Counted from the stretch's first letter, positions 13,786 to 21,894 are shown. The stretch: DNA of 44,270 bases from Candidatus Gastranaerophilales bacterium (GCA_944324185.1 CALUVI010000013.1:1-44270), one strand, 5' to 3'. Numbers and translations: made by a program. Notes: generated from the letters alone by a model not told the origin.

Positions 13786-15387
13786 TTATGCGTTCTTTTT
13801 TGCCTGCTCTTCTTCAAACTTCTTTTCTTTATCGCCTTCATAAAGGAACAGAACAAACGGAAGAATGAATATTACCGCAACTGCATAATATCTGAACGTT
13901 TCAACATATCCCCATAAAGTTGCCTGCTGTCTTAAAAGATTATGTATTTGTGCCTGTGCCATATAAACAGCGGTTTGCGGATCAACAAGGGTCGAAAAAG
14001 AGCCTGCCATTGCCTGAACTCTTTCCGAAAAAACATGGTTTGTATCAGTTAAAAATTTGATTAACATATGCTGATGCGCCTGAGAAAATCTTGTAATCAT
14101 TGTTGTTGCAATAGATGTACCGATTGCAGCGCCTGTATTTTTAAGAAGATTTTGAACACCCGCTGCATTTGTTTGAGCTTCCTTAGGCAGGGTTGCGCAG
14201 GAAATATTAGACAGTGGAACCATTGCAAGAATCATGCCAAGCCCAAAAACAAAGTTCGGAAATGCAATATCAGCTATAGAAATTGTTGTATTAATTTCAC
14301 CTAACATTAAACCTGATATAGCAAGTGTTACAAGCCCTGCAATTACGACCGGACGTATGCCTATTTTAGAGACGCAAATTCCGCACAAAATTGACGCAAG
14401 CAAGCAGCCGGCTCCTCGCGGAACCATTGAAATACCGCTTAAAAAGGCTGTATAACCAAGCAGCGACTGAAGCATTGAAGGCAATATTGACGCCGAGGAC
14501 ATCATTACGCCCATCAATACAACCTGCCCCATTGTTCCGATAAGGAAATTGTGGTTTTTTAATATTGATAAATCAATTAAGCCGGTTTTGCTTTTACTCT
14601 TTTTAATTTGAATAAACACAAAAATCAGGAAAGAGATTGTAGATACTGTAAATAGTTTGCAAATCCACGGTGCACCGAACCAGTCTGCATCATTACCCTT
14701 GTCTAAAACGACCTGCAATGTCAGAAGCCAGAGTGCAAGGAAAAAGAAGCCCGACATATCCATAGTAACATTCTTTTGCTTTCTTGAATACGGCGGCTCT
14801 TCAAGATATTTGTGGGTTAAAATAAATGCTATTATACCAAACGGTATGTTTATAAAATAAATAAACGGCCATGACCAGTTTTCAGTAATCCAACCGCCGA
14901 GTGCCGGTCCCATAATCGGCGCTACAATTACCCCGAGACCAAATACTGCCATTGCTGCAGGAAGTTTTTCTTTCGGAAATATTTCAAAAATTACAGCCTG
15001 AACAACAGGGAGAATTCCGCCGCCGCCTGCACCTTGCAAAATTCTTGAGAAAAGAATCATTGCCATTGAATTTGAAATTCCGCATAAAACTGAGGCTATG
15101 GTAAAAATTACTATACTTAGCATAAAGTATTGTTTTCTGCCCATCAGTTTACTGAAGAAATCAACAGTCGGAATTACAACACCGCTTGCAACAAGATAGC
15201 TTGTAATAATCCATGTTGATTCATTATGGCTTATGGAAAAAGTTCCTGCCATATAAGGAAGTGCTACGTTTGAAATAGTTTCATCCAGAGCAAACATGAA
15301 AATTGAAATCATCAAAGGTATCATTGTTACCCAAGGATTTAATTTAAACTTCCACTCTTCTGTAGCAACTGCTGCTTCCTGCCCCAT
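13786..15387 (-). CDS. MFS multidrug efflux transporter, EmrB/QacA (DHA2) type
   Basis: A 533-residue inner-membrane protein with about 14 hydrophobic segments, the DHA2 topology. Signatures: DETISNVALPYMAGTF in the first helix region, the loop LMGRKQ between helices 2 and 3, and GAGGGGILPVVQAVIFEIFP plus GPALGGWITE (motif C region). It should export drugs or toxic organic compounds using the proton gradient. No EmrA or TolC partner is adjacent. The ATG at 15387 is chosen because AAGGAAA lies just upstream; longer in-frame starts would overlap an operator-like dyad. It lies 78 bases after a MarR gene on the same strand, so MarR probably controls it. Confidence 0.88.
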   Translation of the reverse strand: MGQEAAVATEEWKFKLNPWVTMIPLMISIFMFALDETISNVALPYMAGTFSISHNESTWIITSYLVASGVVIPTVDFFSKLMGRKQYFMLSIVIFTIASVLCGISNSMAMILFSRILQGAGGGGILPVVQAVIFEIFPKEKLPAAMAVFGLGVIVAPIMGPALGGWITENWSWPFIYFINIPFGIIAFILTHKYLEEPPYSRKQKNVTMDMSGFFFLALWLLTLQVVLDKGNDADWFGAPWICKLFTVSTISFLIFVFIQIKKSKSKTGLIDLSILKNHNFLIGTMGQVVLMGVMMSSASILPSMLQSLLGYTAFLSGISMVPRGAGCLLASILCGICVSKIGIRPVVIAGLVTLAISGLMLGEINTTISIADIAFPNFVFGLGMILAMVPLSNISCATLPKEAQTNAAGVQNLLKNTGAAIGTSIATTMITRFSQAHQHMLIKFLTDTNHVFSERVQAMAGSFSTLVDPQTAVYMAQAQIHNLLRQQATLWGYVETFRYYAVAVIFILPFVLFLYEGDKEKKFEEEQAKKNA

Positions 15388-15405
15388 AATATGTTTCCTT
15401 TTACC

Positions 15406-15427
15406 ACGTGTAGAAATATCAACACGT
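15406..15427. promoter_or_regulatory. Inverted repeat between marR and the pump gene
   Basis: ACGTGT (15406-15411) and ACACGT (15422-15427) form a dyad with a 10-base spacer, 19-40 bases before the pump start codon. Position and symmetry suit a MarR-type operator, but the spacing also allows an RNA hairpin near the RBS. Confidence 0.45.
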
Positions 15428-15465
15428 AAATTAAACCACACAAAATATTAATTTGCAATAGTTCA

Positions 15466-15918
15466 TTAGTTGAATTTTATGTTGAATTTCTTTAGCGCGT
15501 CTTCCCTGATAGCCCTTAAACCTTCTATTGCCTTCTGGATATTAAAATCTAAATCAGAATTTGTTTTTTGAATATAATCATCCAGAATTTTACTTATTTG
15601 ATTGTATACCTCCAGCCCCTTTTGCGTAATTTTGCTCTCCATAATAATTTTAGAGCCTTGATTAGCCGGCGCCCGTTCAATAAGCCCCTTTTGTTCAAGT
15701 GATTTCAGAAACTTGCCTGTATGCGCCCTTCCCTTCATTATCAGTTTTGCAAGTTCTATCTGAATAATTCCCGGATACATATATAAACAATCGAGAATTA
15801 TAAACTCTTCCTGCGACACGGGAAAATTGTTCTGCTCAAAAAAGCATTTTGCTGCTTCGTGCAAAACTCTTGATGTTAATTCTAATTCATAAGGCAGAGA
15901 TTTTGTATAATGTTCCAA
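15466..15918 (-). CDS. MarR-family transcriptional regulator
   Basis: A 150-residue winged-helix regulator. The DNA-binding core is SQEEFIILDCLYMYPG, IIQIELAKLIMKGRAHTGKFLKSLEQKGLIER (helix-turn-helix), then a beta-wing (ANQGSKIIMESKITQKG), flanked by N- and C-terminal dimerisation helices. MarR proteins usually repress efflux genes and are released by aromatic or drug-like ligands. The same-strand pump gene follows directly, so they form a regulator-pump unit. No obvious ligand cysteine switch is seen. Confidence 0.87.
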   Translation of the reverse strand: MEHYTKSLPYELELTSRVLHEAAKCFFEQNNFPVSQEEFIILDCLYMYPGIIQIELAKLIMKGRAHTGKFLKSLEQKGLIERAPANQGSKIIMESKITQKGLEVYNQISKILDDYIQKTNSDLDFNIQKAIEGLRAIREDALKKFNIKFN

Positions 15919-16239
15919 ACTTTTTTCCTTTATCTTTTATTAATTTTATTGTCGGGCTTCAATCCGACCTATATTTATATCTGGTGAATAGTGAGGAGTG
16001 AATAGTGAATAGAAAATTTTTATAAGTAGTCGTAGGGTGGGAAAAGCGTGAGCGTTCCCACCGAAGATTATTGCCAGGTTTTACCCAACCTGCATTTCTT
16101 GTCAAGTAGGATTGCGTAGCAAGCTCCACGCTGCTAACTGCCGGTCATTGCGAGACCCGTTAGGGTCGTGGCAATCCATTAGTTTTTGTTGGGTGAACCC
16201 AACATGCTTCACTTTTCTCTTGATCACCTGTTCACTTGG
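15919..16239. repeat. Repeat-filled spacer between marR and pdxJ
   Basis: No gene is supported. It holds a TGTCGGGCTTCAATCCGACC hairpin (about 15950-15969), tandem GTGAATAGT words (about 15985-16010), a GTAGGGTGGG...GTTCCCACC hairpin (about 16031-16063), a partial GTGGAGC unit (about 16119-16135), a CATTGCGAGACCCG...GGCAATCC unit (about 16145-16178), and TGATCACCTG/TCACTTG tandem words running into the end of pdxJ. Confidence 0.7.
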
Positions 16240-16965
16240 TCACTTGATCACTGTCTCCTCACAGAGCGCTTTCATTTCCTTTATTGCCTGTTCTAACCCG
16301 ACAAAAATCGAACGAGCAATAATTGAATGCCCGATATTTAATTCTACAAGATTCGGAATTTCATGCATTCTGACAACGTTCTGATAATTCAACCCGTGTC
16401 CAGCATTTACTTTTAAGCCAAAATTTTGAGCAAAGATTGCAGCTCCTTTCAAGTCCTCAAAAGCTTTTTCTTCTTCTGTTGTTCCAAAAGCTTCCGAGTA
16501 TCTTCCGGTATGAAGTTCTATAAAAGGGGCGCCGGTTTTTGATACTGCTGAAATCTGGTCAATATCAGGATCAATAAAAAAGCTTACTTCAATATTTTTT
16601 TCAATAAGCGGCTTTACAAACTCTATTGCTCTGTTCAATTGTCCTGCAACATCCAGCCCGCCTTCCGTTGTAAGCTCCTGTCTTTTTTCCGGTACAATGC
16701 AGACAGCATGCGGTCTGAGGCGGAGCGCAATCTCCTGCATTTCATCTGTCATTGCCATTTCCAGATTCAGGCGGACACGCGGAAGCATTCTGATTGCCTC
16801 AACATCAGCATCTTTAATATGGCGCCTGTCCTCTCTTAAATGAGTGGTAATTGATTCGACCTTACAGTCCTTGCAAATTCTTGCTGCAGCCAGAACATCC
16901 GGCTCGTTTCCGCCCCTTGCGTTTCTGAGTGTTGCAACATGATCTATATTTACACCTAATAACAT
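16240..16965 (-). CDS. pdxJ: Pyridoxine 5'-phosphate synthase
   Basis: PdxJ condenses 1-deoxyxylulose 5-phosphate with 3-amino-1-hydroxyacetone 1-phosphate to make pyridoxine 5'-phosphate (DXP-dependent vitamin B6 route). The 241-residue TIM barrel shows NIDHVATLRNARG at the start, H42 in THLREDRRHI, E69 in NLEMA and H190 in NAGHGLNY. These match E. coli H45, E72 and H193 with a constant offset. The start overlaps the end of murT, with RBS AAGGAG in the murT tail, so the genes are coupled. The last codons and stop lie inside a TGATCAAGTGA-type tandem repeat, so the C-terminal TVIK may be repeat-derived. Confidence 0.94.
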   Translation of the reverse strand: MLLGVNIDHVATLRNARGGNEPDVLAAARICKDCKVESITTHLREDRRHIKDADVEAIRMLPRVRLNLEMAMTDEMQEIALRLRPHAVCIVPEKRQELTTEGGLDVAGQLNRAIEFVKPLIEKNIEVSFFIDPDIDQISAVSKTGAPFIELHTGRYSEAFGTTEEEKAFEDLKGAAIFAQNFGLKVNAGHGLNYQNVVRMHEIPNLVELNIGHSIIARSIFVGLEQAIKEMKALCEETVIK

Positions 16966-16966
16966 T

Positions 16967-18286
16967 TTATTTGCTCCTTAATTCTTTGATTTTATTAATC
17001 TTCAATAATGCAGTATAAGTAGGCAGAATTGTAATTTCATTATCCGCCGAGTGGGAAATATATTCAACCGCTTTTTTAATTTCCGGAATAATTTTAATCT
17101 GACATTCCGGAATACCTGCGTATTTGAGCCTCAAAGCCATATCATTTGCCCTGATTCCCGATACAACAATTTCATGCTCATTTTTTGACAGCGTTTCAAA
17201 TTCCGCATCCCAGAGCCATGAAACATCGCGTCCGTCAGCATAGTTGTCATTAATTATAATTAATAGATTAGAATCTTTGCTGACGGTTTTTAATACTTCG
17301 TTTGCGCCGATTGGATTTTTTATAAGCTGAATAAGAGTCCTTTTTCCGTTCAAATACTTAACCTCGCTTCTTCCGAAAGCGACTTTAAATGAACTCAAAT
17401 GCTTTTCAATATCTTCAATTCCCAACTCAAGACAGAGCGCTATAGCCGCAAGAGCATTATATGCATTATAAAGTCCGACAAGAGGAATTTCATAAGTCTT
17501 ATCAGTCTCCGAAGGGCAGGCTATATTTAATATTGAATAATCTTTATACAAAGTAACATCCGCACTGTATTTAGGTTCAGGTCTTCTGTATCCGCACTCG
17601 CAGTAATAATGCCCCTGCTGGGCAAAAAATTTCTTTTCGTATTTTAAAGCCTTTCCGCAAGGACAATTGAAGGTTTCTTCTGTAGAAGATTTAGACTTTA
17701 AGCTTTCATCCGCATAGTAAACATTTTCTATTCCGTAAAAAATCTTGTTTTTGCCCTCAAAAGAAGCTACAAGCGGATCATCCGCATTCAATAAAAGTTT
17801 TATATCCGGTTTCTTATTAATACCGTCCTGTATTAAACGTTTTGTTGTCGCAAGTTCTCCGTACCTGTCAAGCTGGTCACGGAAAAGGTTTGTCACAACA
17901 AGATAATCCGCATCAAATTGGTCATAAATCTTTGATAAATAAGCTTCATCAGATTCTATTACAGAATAATCCGTTTTGACAAAAGGATTTAAGGAAACCG
18001 AGAGAGCGTTAACTACACCCGTAAGCATATTTGCACCCATTGCGTTATTGATAACAGAAGCTCCGCTTTTTTTTATTAAGTGCGTTATGAGTCCGGAGGT
18101 GGTAGTTTTACCGTTAGTTCCGGTTACATTAATCTTTGTTTTTATATATTTATTGCATTTTTTAAGAAAATCCGGTGAGATTTTCAGCACAATCCGCCCG
18201 ATAATCGAGGTTCCGGAAGAAAGTTTTGTTATACGTAAAAAACAACTTATGGTTTTTGCAAGTATTAACGAAAAATAAAATTTCAT
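16967..18286 (-). CDS. murT: Lipid II isoglutaminyl synthase subunit MurT
   Basis: MurT activates the alpha-carboxylate of D-Glu in lipid II for amidation, normally with the glutaminase GatD. The 439-residue protein has the Mur ligase P-loop TGTNGKTTT (55-63), a zinc ribbon inserted in the central domain (C208, C210, C229, C231) and the C-terminal MurT domain with DNYADGRDVSWLWDAEFE (347-364), whose Asp is expected to complete the GatD triad. The start at 18286 has RBS AAGGAGAGG. The next gene is pdxJ instead of gatD. Within the window no GatD-like glutaminase is present, which is unusual. Confidence 0.9.
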   Translation of the reverse strand: MKFYFSLILAKTISCFLRITKLSSGTSIIGRIVLKISPDFLKKCNKYIKTKINVTGTNGKTTTSGLITHLIKKSGASVINNAMGANMLTGVVNALSVSLNPFVKTDYSVIESDEAYLSKIYDQFDADYLVVTNLFRDQLDRYGELATTKRLIQDGINKKPDIKLLLNADDPLVASFEGKNKIFYGIENVYYADESLKSKSSTEETFNCPCGKALKYEKKFFAQQGHYYCECGYRRPEPKYSADVTLYKDYSILNIACPSETDKTYEIPLVGLYNAYNALAAIALCLELGIEDIEKHLSSFKVAFGRSEVKYLNGKRTLIQLIKNPIGANEVLKTVSKDSNLLIIINDNYADGRDVSWLWDAEFETLSKNEHEIVVSGIRANDMALRLKYAGIPECQIKIIPEIKKAVEYISHSADNEITILPTYTALLKINKIKELRSK

Positions 18287-18394
18287 ACCTCTCCTTTTTG
18301 TCTTCCTATAATAATTATAAAATAGAATCATATAATAATACAAATTGTTAAAAATAGCTTTTAATAAGTTTTTGTTAAACAGCTTTTCATATAT

Positions 18395-18565
18395 CTTCAT
18401 TTTTTCTTCTTTAAAAAACAAAGAAGAAAAAACGAAGCAAAAAAGAAGAAATATTGTTGTTTTGTATGCTCATAAGAGCATAGGATAAAATGGCTGCTTG
18501 CGGGCAAAGCCCGCACATCGCCCCTCGCTAAAAACGCTCGGCTGGGCTTTGCCGTTGTTAGAAAT
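18395..18565 (+). repeat. Mirror-repeat / multi-hairpin dispersed element, copy 3
   Basis: Stem I is 18395-18412 with 18420-18437 (one mismatch). Bases 18420-18451 form a perfect 32-base mirror repeat (arms AAAGAAGAAAAAA and AAAAAAGAAGAAA around CGAAGC). Stem II is TATGCTC with GAGCATA and an ATAA loop, different from copy 1 but still paired. Stem III, TGCGGGC with GCCCGCA and an AAA loop, is at about 18497-18513. It lies upstream of murT and is far from the other copies. Confidence 0.85.
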
Positions 18566-18584
18566 TGTTATATGGCAGTCGATG

Positions 18585-18614
18585 TAGTAGTGTGGAGCAA
18601 GCTCCACACTACTA
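18585..18614. repeat. Perfect 30-base GTGGAGC palindrome
   Basis: TAGTAGTGTGGAGC, AA, and its exact inverse GCTCCACACTACTA. This is a collapsed form of the two-ended GTGGAGC elements with no middle part. Nearby at about 18628-18655 are TCACTTAGTCACTTAATCAC tandem words. Confidence 0.85.
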
Positions 18615-18774
18615 TTTTTATATTCTCAGTCACTTAGTCACTTAATCACTCAGTCACCCCTAAAATACATTTACCCCCTCAGGAGTATTTCTTTTTAGAA
18701 AATTATAGAATATAATCATATAATATTAGAAATTGGAAAAAGGTTGCGGTAAGTTTCCACGAAAAAACAGAAAA

Positions 18775-19146
18775 ATGATTTTCACAATATTTACAGTTAT
18801 AGTCTTTATTGCAGAGTTAATAATCGGATACACAATAATATCCGGTCTTATTAAGCTGGATATGAGAATCCTTGCGGCGAATGAATTTCTTGTTGAAGCA
18901 AATCCGAAAATCAAGAAAGTCGCCGAGCTTGTAAAAGCCATTTCTGAACAGATTGCAGAACTTACTCCTGTTTATGTGGAAAAATTTAGAGAACTTAGAA
19001 ATAAAATAATGCTTGCCAAACTCGAAGGTCTTATAGCATTAATTTTATTTTGGAGTATTAATATTAAGGTGATAAAGAAAATCAGAAAAACAAAGGTGTT
19101 TAAATTAGCCGCCAGGGGTTTATCCCTCCTCAGTAGTGTGGTATAA
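18775..19146 (+). CDS. Small two-helix membrane protein
   Basis: About 123 residues: an N-terminal membrane helix (TIFTVIVFIAELIIGYTII), an amphipathic charged middle (KIKKVAELVKAISEQIAELT) and a second hydrophobic stretch (LEGLIALILFWSINI) before a basic tail. The family is unknown. The start is uncertain: ATG 18775 lacks a clear RBS, and a TTG at 18733 in the same frame would add 14 residues. It precedes a YtxH/DUF948/YtxH set on the same strand with a 35-base gap, and the promoter for ytxH overlaps its end. The shared membrane-plus-helix design suggests an envelope role (inference). Confidence 0.65.
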   Translation: MIFTIFTVIVFIAELIIGYTIISGLIKLDMRILAANEFLVEANPKIKKVAELVKAISEQIAELTPVYVEKFRELRNKIMLAKLEGLIALILFWSINIKVIKKIRKTKVFKLAARGLSLLSSVV

Positions 19147-19147
19147 T
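19119..19147 (+). promoter_or_regulatory. Promoter of the ytxH-like gene
   Basis: TTTATC (19119-19124) and an extended -10 TGGTATAAT (-10 hexamer 19142-19147) with 17-base spacing. The -10 box covers the stop codon of the upstream gene. Confidence 0.6.
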
Positions 19148-19181
19148 AAACAAGCGGATATAAAGAGAAAAGAGGTATATT

Positions 19182-19496
19182 ATGAGCAAAGATAAATCTT
19201 CATTCGGGTTTGGAATGGGGCTTTTAGCCGGAGTCGTAGGCGGACTTATTGCCGGTGTTCTATATGCGCCGCGTCCGGGGGCTGAAATGAGAGCTAAGGT
19301 TAAAGAAACAGTATATGATTTAGCCGAAAAGCATTCTCCTGCCGTAAATGAAGCAAAAAAACAGGCAATAGAATCAATAGACCTTTTAAGATATAAGCTT
19401 GAAAGGCAATATAAAAAGTTTTCGAACATGTTAAAATCAAAAAAAATGAGAAAAGCAAAAGAGCTTGAAGACGTATCAGACTACGACTTCAACTAA
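19182..19496 (+). CDS. YtxH-domain protein (first copy)
   Basis: A 104-residue protein with one glycine-rich membrane helix (FGFGMGLLAGVVGGLIAGVLYAP without breaks) followed by the YtxH signature PRPGAEMRAKVKETV and a long charged helix. YtxH proteins are small envelope-associated proteins, often linked to stress; their biochemical role is unclear. RBS AGAGG lies 7 bases before the ATG. It is first in a three-gene set with a DUF948 protein and a second YtxH protein, spaced 19 and 62 bases. Confidence 0.85.
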   Translation: MSKDKSSFGFGMGLLAGVVGGLIAGVLYAPRPGAEMRAKVKETVYDLAEKHSPAVNEAKKQAIESIDLLRYKLERQYKKFSNMLKSKKMRKAKELEDVSDYDFN

Positions 19497-19515
19497 ACAG
19501 TGTAGAGGAAAATAA

Positions 19516-19884
19516 ATGGAAACAGCACAATTATATCATAGTTTAACTTTTCTGGCTTACGCAACCGGTGTTATTGTTATTTTAGCCGGCGGCATGCTTG
19601 TAAAAGTTTTGTTTGACCTGTCCAAACTTACCAGAAATGTGAATGAAACCGCTGAAATCGTGAAAGAGGAACTAACCCCGACACTCAAGAACATCAACAA
19701 ATCTGTTGAAATCGTAAGCGGAATCATTATTAAAACAGACGAAGGGGTAAATAAAGTAAAAGATTTTATCAAAAAAACTCCTCTCAACCTTCTGTGTAAA
19801 CTATCTTCCGCAACGGGAACCGTTGCAAAAGGGTTTATGAGCGGGCTTGGAACTGCGTTTAAGTTTTTTGCCAAAAAGAAGTAA
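19516..19884 (+). CDS. DUF948-type membrane protein
   Basis: A 122-residue protein with one N-terminal membrane helix (LAYATGVIVILAGGMLVKVL), then an amphipathic helix with the DUF948 pattern (LSKLTRNVNETAEIVKEELTPTLKNIN split by short turns), and a basic tail FKFFAKKK. DUF948 genes are commonly next to ytxH genes in other bacteria, as here. RBS GAGGAAA lies 6 bases before the ATG. Function unknown. Confidence 0.82.
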   Translation: METAQLYHSLTFLAYATGVIVILAGGMLVKVLFDLSKLTRNVNETAEIVKEELTPTLKNINKSVEIVSGIIIKTDEGVNKVKDFIKKTPLNLLCKLSSATGTVAKGFMSGLGTAFKFFAKKK

Positions 19885-19946
19885 ACCGGATAGTCAATAC
19901 AAAAAATAAAAGAAAAAGTTAAACTACAAAAGAAGGAGAAAATAAT

Positions 19947-20216
19947 ATGTCAGTAATGAAATTTTTAGCAGGCTTTGCAGTAGGCGCCGCTATAGGCGCA
20001 GTAGCAGGAGTACTTCTTGCTCCGAAATCAGGTGCGGAAACCAGAGAAATGATTGGTGAAATGGCTTCTGATGTTGCAAAAAAGACAGACGAAACAGTAA
20101 AAGATCTTCAAAGAAGAGCAGATAACATTGTTTCAGATGTGCAGGAAAAAAGTGAAGAAATCATGGGAAAAATTCAGGACATGCTGAATAAACAAAAAGA
20201 AGGCTTGGAAAATTAA
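19947..20216 (+). CDS. YtxH-domain protein (second copy)
   Basis: An 89-residue paralogue of the 19182 gene: Gly/Ala-rich membrane helix (AGFAVGAAIGAVAGVLLAP), signature KSGAETREMIGEM, then a coiled amphipathic helix rich in Asp, Glu and Lys (KTDETVKDLQRRADNIVSD). A strong RBS, AAGGAG, lies 8 bases before the ATG. It ends the cluster, with an intrinsic terminator 22 bases later. Confidence 0.87.
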   Translation: MSVMKFLAGFAVGAAIGAVAGVLLAPKSGAETREMIGEMASDVAKKTDETVKDLQRRADNIVSDVQEKSEEIMGKIQDMLNKQKEGLEN

Positions 20217-20237
20217 AATAAGCCGTGAAATATTTTT

Positions 20238-20268
20238 AAAAGGAGCGCTCTAAGCGAGCGCTCCTTTT
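20238..20268 (+). terminator. Intrinsic terminator of the ytxH cluster
   Basis: AAAAGGAGCGCTC (20238-20250) and GAGCGCTCCTTTT (20256-20268) pair perfectly around a five-base loop. Confidence 0.9.
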
Positions 20269-20287
20269 ATATTAACACATTATATTA

Positions 20288-20531
20288 TCACCCATCCTAA
20301 CCTGCTTGGTTGACGGCGTTAAATGAGTCTCCGGGGAAGGAATACGCTCAACTTGGCGTTCTCCCTCCCTATATGAGGGAGGGGGGGGTGGGTGATATGG
20401 TTTTAAATCCACAATCCGCAAAATTATTTTTACCTAATATGCACCCTTCCTAACCTTCCCTCAAAGGGAAGGAATGCGCCCGACTTGGCGTTCTCCCTCC
20501 CTGTGTGAGGGAGGGTGGGGTGGGTGATAAC
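20288..20531. repeat. CCCTCCC / GGGTGGGTGATA repeat units, left of the DUF559 gene
   Basis: Two units. 20288-20397 has CACCCATCCTAACCTGC and TGACGGCGTTAAA, then TCTCCCTCCCTATATGAGGG and GTGGGTGATA. 20442-20531 is a second, shorter unit ending GGGTGATAACT. The second ends at the stop codon of the DUF559 gene. There is no gene inside. Confidence 0.8.
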
Positions 20532-20875
20532 TAGTTTATCCCAAATTCTTTTAACAAAATTTGATACACACCTTCAATATTATTGTCAATTTCATTATTC
20601 CAAAATCGTATAACTTTAAATCCTCTTGAACTTAGAAACAAACTTCTTTTTTTGTCATATTCAATCCCTTCAGGCACATTATGCTGTCCGCCGTCTATTT
20701 CAATTATTATTTTCTTTTCTCTGCAAACAAAATCTACAATATAAGGCTCTATTGGATATTGTCTTAAAAACTTATAACCGTAGAATTGTTTATTTCTAAT
20801 AATATTCCAAAGTTTACGTTCCTGTTCTGTCAAGTTTTTTCTTAAATATCGAGCTTTTGTTTTTAAATCATCCAT
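20531..20875 (-). CDS. DUF559 endonuclease-like protein
   Basis: A 114-residue protein of the DUF559 group, related to very-short-patch-repair and restriction endonuclease folds. The motifs are ARYLRKNLTEQERKLWNIIR, then FLRQYPIEPYIVDFVC, then KIIIEIDGGQH (the nuclease-like D...ExD core) and GFKVIRFWNNEI. Nuclease activity is inferred from the fold only. The gene is bracketed by repeat units at 20288-20531 and 20897-21064, and its stop codon touches one of them, as if gene and repeats travel together. It has no neighbours in an operon and no clear RBS. Confidence 0.85.
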   Translation of the reverse strand: MDDLKTKARYLRKNLTEQERKLWNIIRNKQFYGYKFLRQYPIEPYIVDFVCREKKIIIEIDGGQHNVPEGIEYDKKRSLFLSSRGFKVIRFWNNEIDNNIEGVYQILLKEFGIN

Positions 20876-20896
20876 AAAGAAATTTTATCACAAAAG

Positions 20897-21064
20897 CACC
20901 CATCCTAACCTGCTTGGTTGACGGCGTTAAAAGAGTCTCCGGTTTTTGCTTACGCAAAAGACCTCCGCTCTCTGCCGTCAATCCGCTTCCCTCAAAGGGA
21001 AGGAATGCGCCCAACCTGGCACTCGCCCTCCCTATGTGAGGGAGGGCGGGGTGGGTGATAACTT
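20897..21064. repeat. CCCTCCC / GGGTGGGTGATA repeat unit, right of the DUF559 gene
   Basis: A longer version of the left units: CACCCATCCTAACCTGC, TGACGGCGTTAAA, an inserted TTTTTGCTTACGCAAAAG hairpin, then the common CCCTCAAAGGGAAGG and CCCTCCCTATGTGAGGGAGG blocks, ending GTGGGTGATAACT as on the left. Confidence 0.8.
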
Positions 21065-21100
21065 ATATTAGCCACTTTTTAGCGTTTTTATTTTTAATAC

Positions 21101-21129
21101 AAAAAAAGACCTACGTTACCGTAAGTCTC
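21101..21129 (-). terminator. Intrinsic terminator of tRNA-Leu
   Basis: On the minus strand GACTTACG and CGTAGGTC pair around GTAA, with one mismatch, and are followed by seven T residues. Confidence 0.8.
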
Positions 21130-21136
21130 TTTAAAT

Positions 21137-21223
21137 TGCCCTTGGCCAGACTTGAACTGGCACCGAGGGAGAACCCCGATTGGATTTTAAGTCCAACGCG
21201 TCTACCGATTCCGCCACAAGGGC
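21137..21223 (-). tRNA. tRNA-Leu (anticodon TAA)
   Basis: An 87-base class II tRNA on the minus strand: acceptor GCCCTTG with CAAGGGC, anticodon loop CTTAAAA, a long variable arm (CGGGGTTCTCCCTCG), T loop TTCAAGT and discriminator A. CCA is not encoded. No partial copies are visible next to it. Confidence 0.96.
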
Positions 21224-21340
21224 TTGCTATATTAATTTTTCAATAATCAAATAATAATATAAACATCCTGAGAAGTCAAACCTAAAAGAACTATTTGCGC
21301 AAGGTTTTCCATATCTGAATATAGCATGATAAAAATCAAT

Positions 21341-21880
21341 TTACATAAGGGCTTTCAACCCCAGAATTATTAAAAGAATTCCGGCAAAAATTTCCAGCCC
21401 TTTTGTTGGAAGATGTTTTAGTTTTCCCCCGAAGAAAAAGCCGAGAGAAGAATTTACAAATGTCACAAAAGCTATAAGAAGAGCCGGTTTTAAAATCCGA
21501 TTTCCGAAAAGCGAAAGTGAAATTCCTGCTGAAAACGCGTCTATACTCGTTGCAATTCCGACCAGAAGCAGACACTTAATGTCAATACAAAGCTGCCTGG
21601 ATTTTTCCTTCTCAAACGCTTCAATAATGAACTTAACCCCGAGGTAAGTAAATATTAAACAGACTATCCAGCCGGAAAACGGTTCAATATAGGATTTTAC
21701 AAATCCGGTGAGAAAATATCCGGCTGCCGGCATGATTCCCTGAAAAAAGCCGGTGCAGCAGGCAAGGAGCAAGGCATTTTTCAATCTTTTTTCAGTAAAT
21801 ATTAACCCGTACGAGAAAGATACAACGCACGCGTCGATTGATAAAGCTATAGCAAGCAGGATTATTGAAATATAAGACAA
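21341..21880 (-). CDS. mntP: Manganese efflux pump MntP
   Basis: MntP exports Mn2+ across the inner membrane. The 179-residue protein has six hydrophobic segments in two repeats, each with the metal-site motif: LSIDACVVS (about 13-21) and TSIDAFSAG (about 111-119). A TTG start is chosen because AAGGAG lies 7 bases upstream and no ATG fits the family's N-terminus. The upstream spacer has no yybP-ykoY-type riboswitch that I can recognise; it holds an inverted TTTAGC-GTTTAGAAG repeat. Confidence 0.92.
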   Translation of the reverse strand: MSYISIILLAIALSIDACVVSFSYGLIFTEKRLKNALLLACCTGFFQGIMPAAGYFLTGFVKSYIEPFSGWIVCLIFTYLGVKFIIEAFEKEKSRQLCIDIKCLLLVGIATSIDAFSAGISLSLFGNRILKPALLIAFVTFVNSSLGFFFGGKLKHLPTKGLEIFAGILLIILGLKALM

Positions 21881-21894
21881 TGTGAGCTCCTTTT

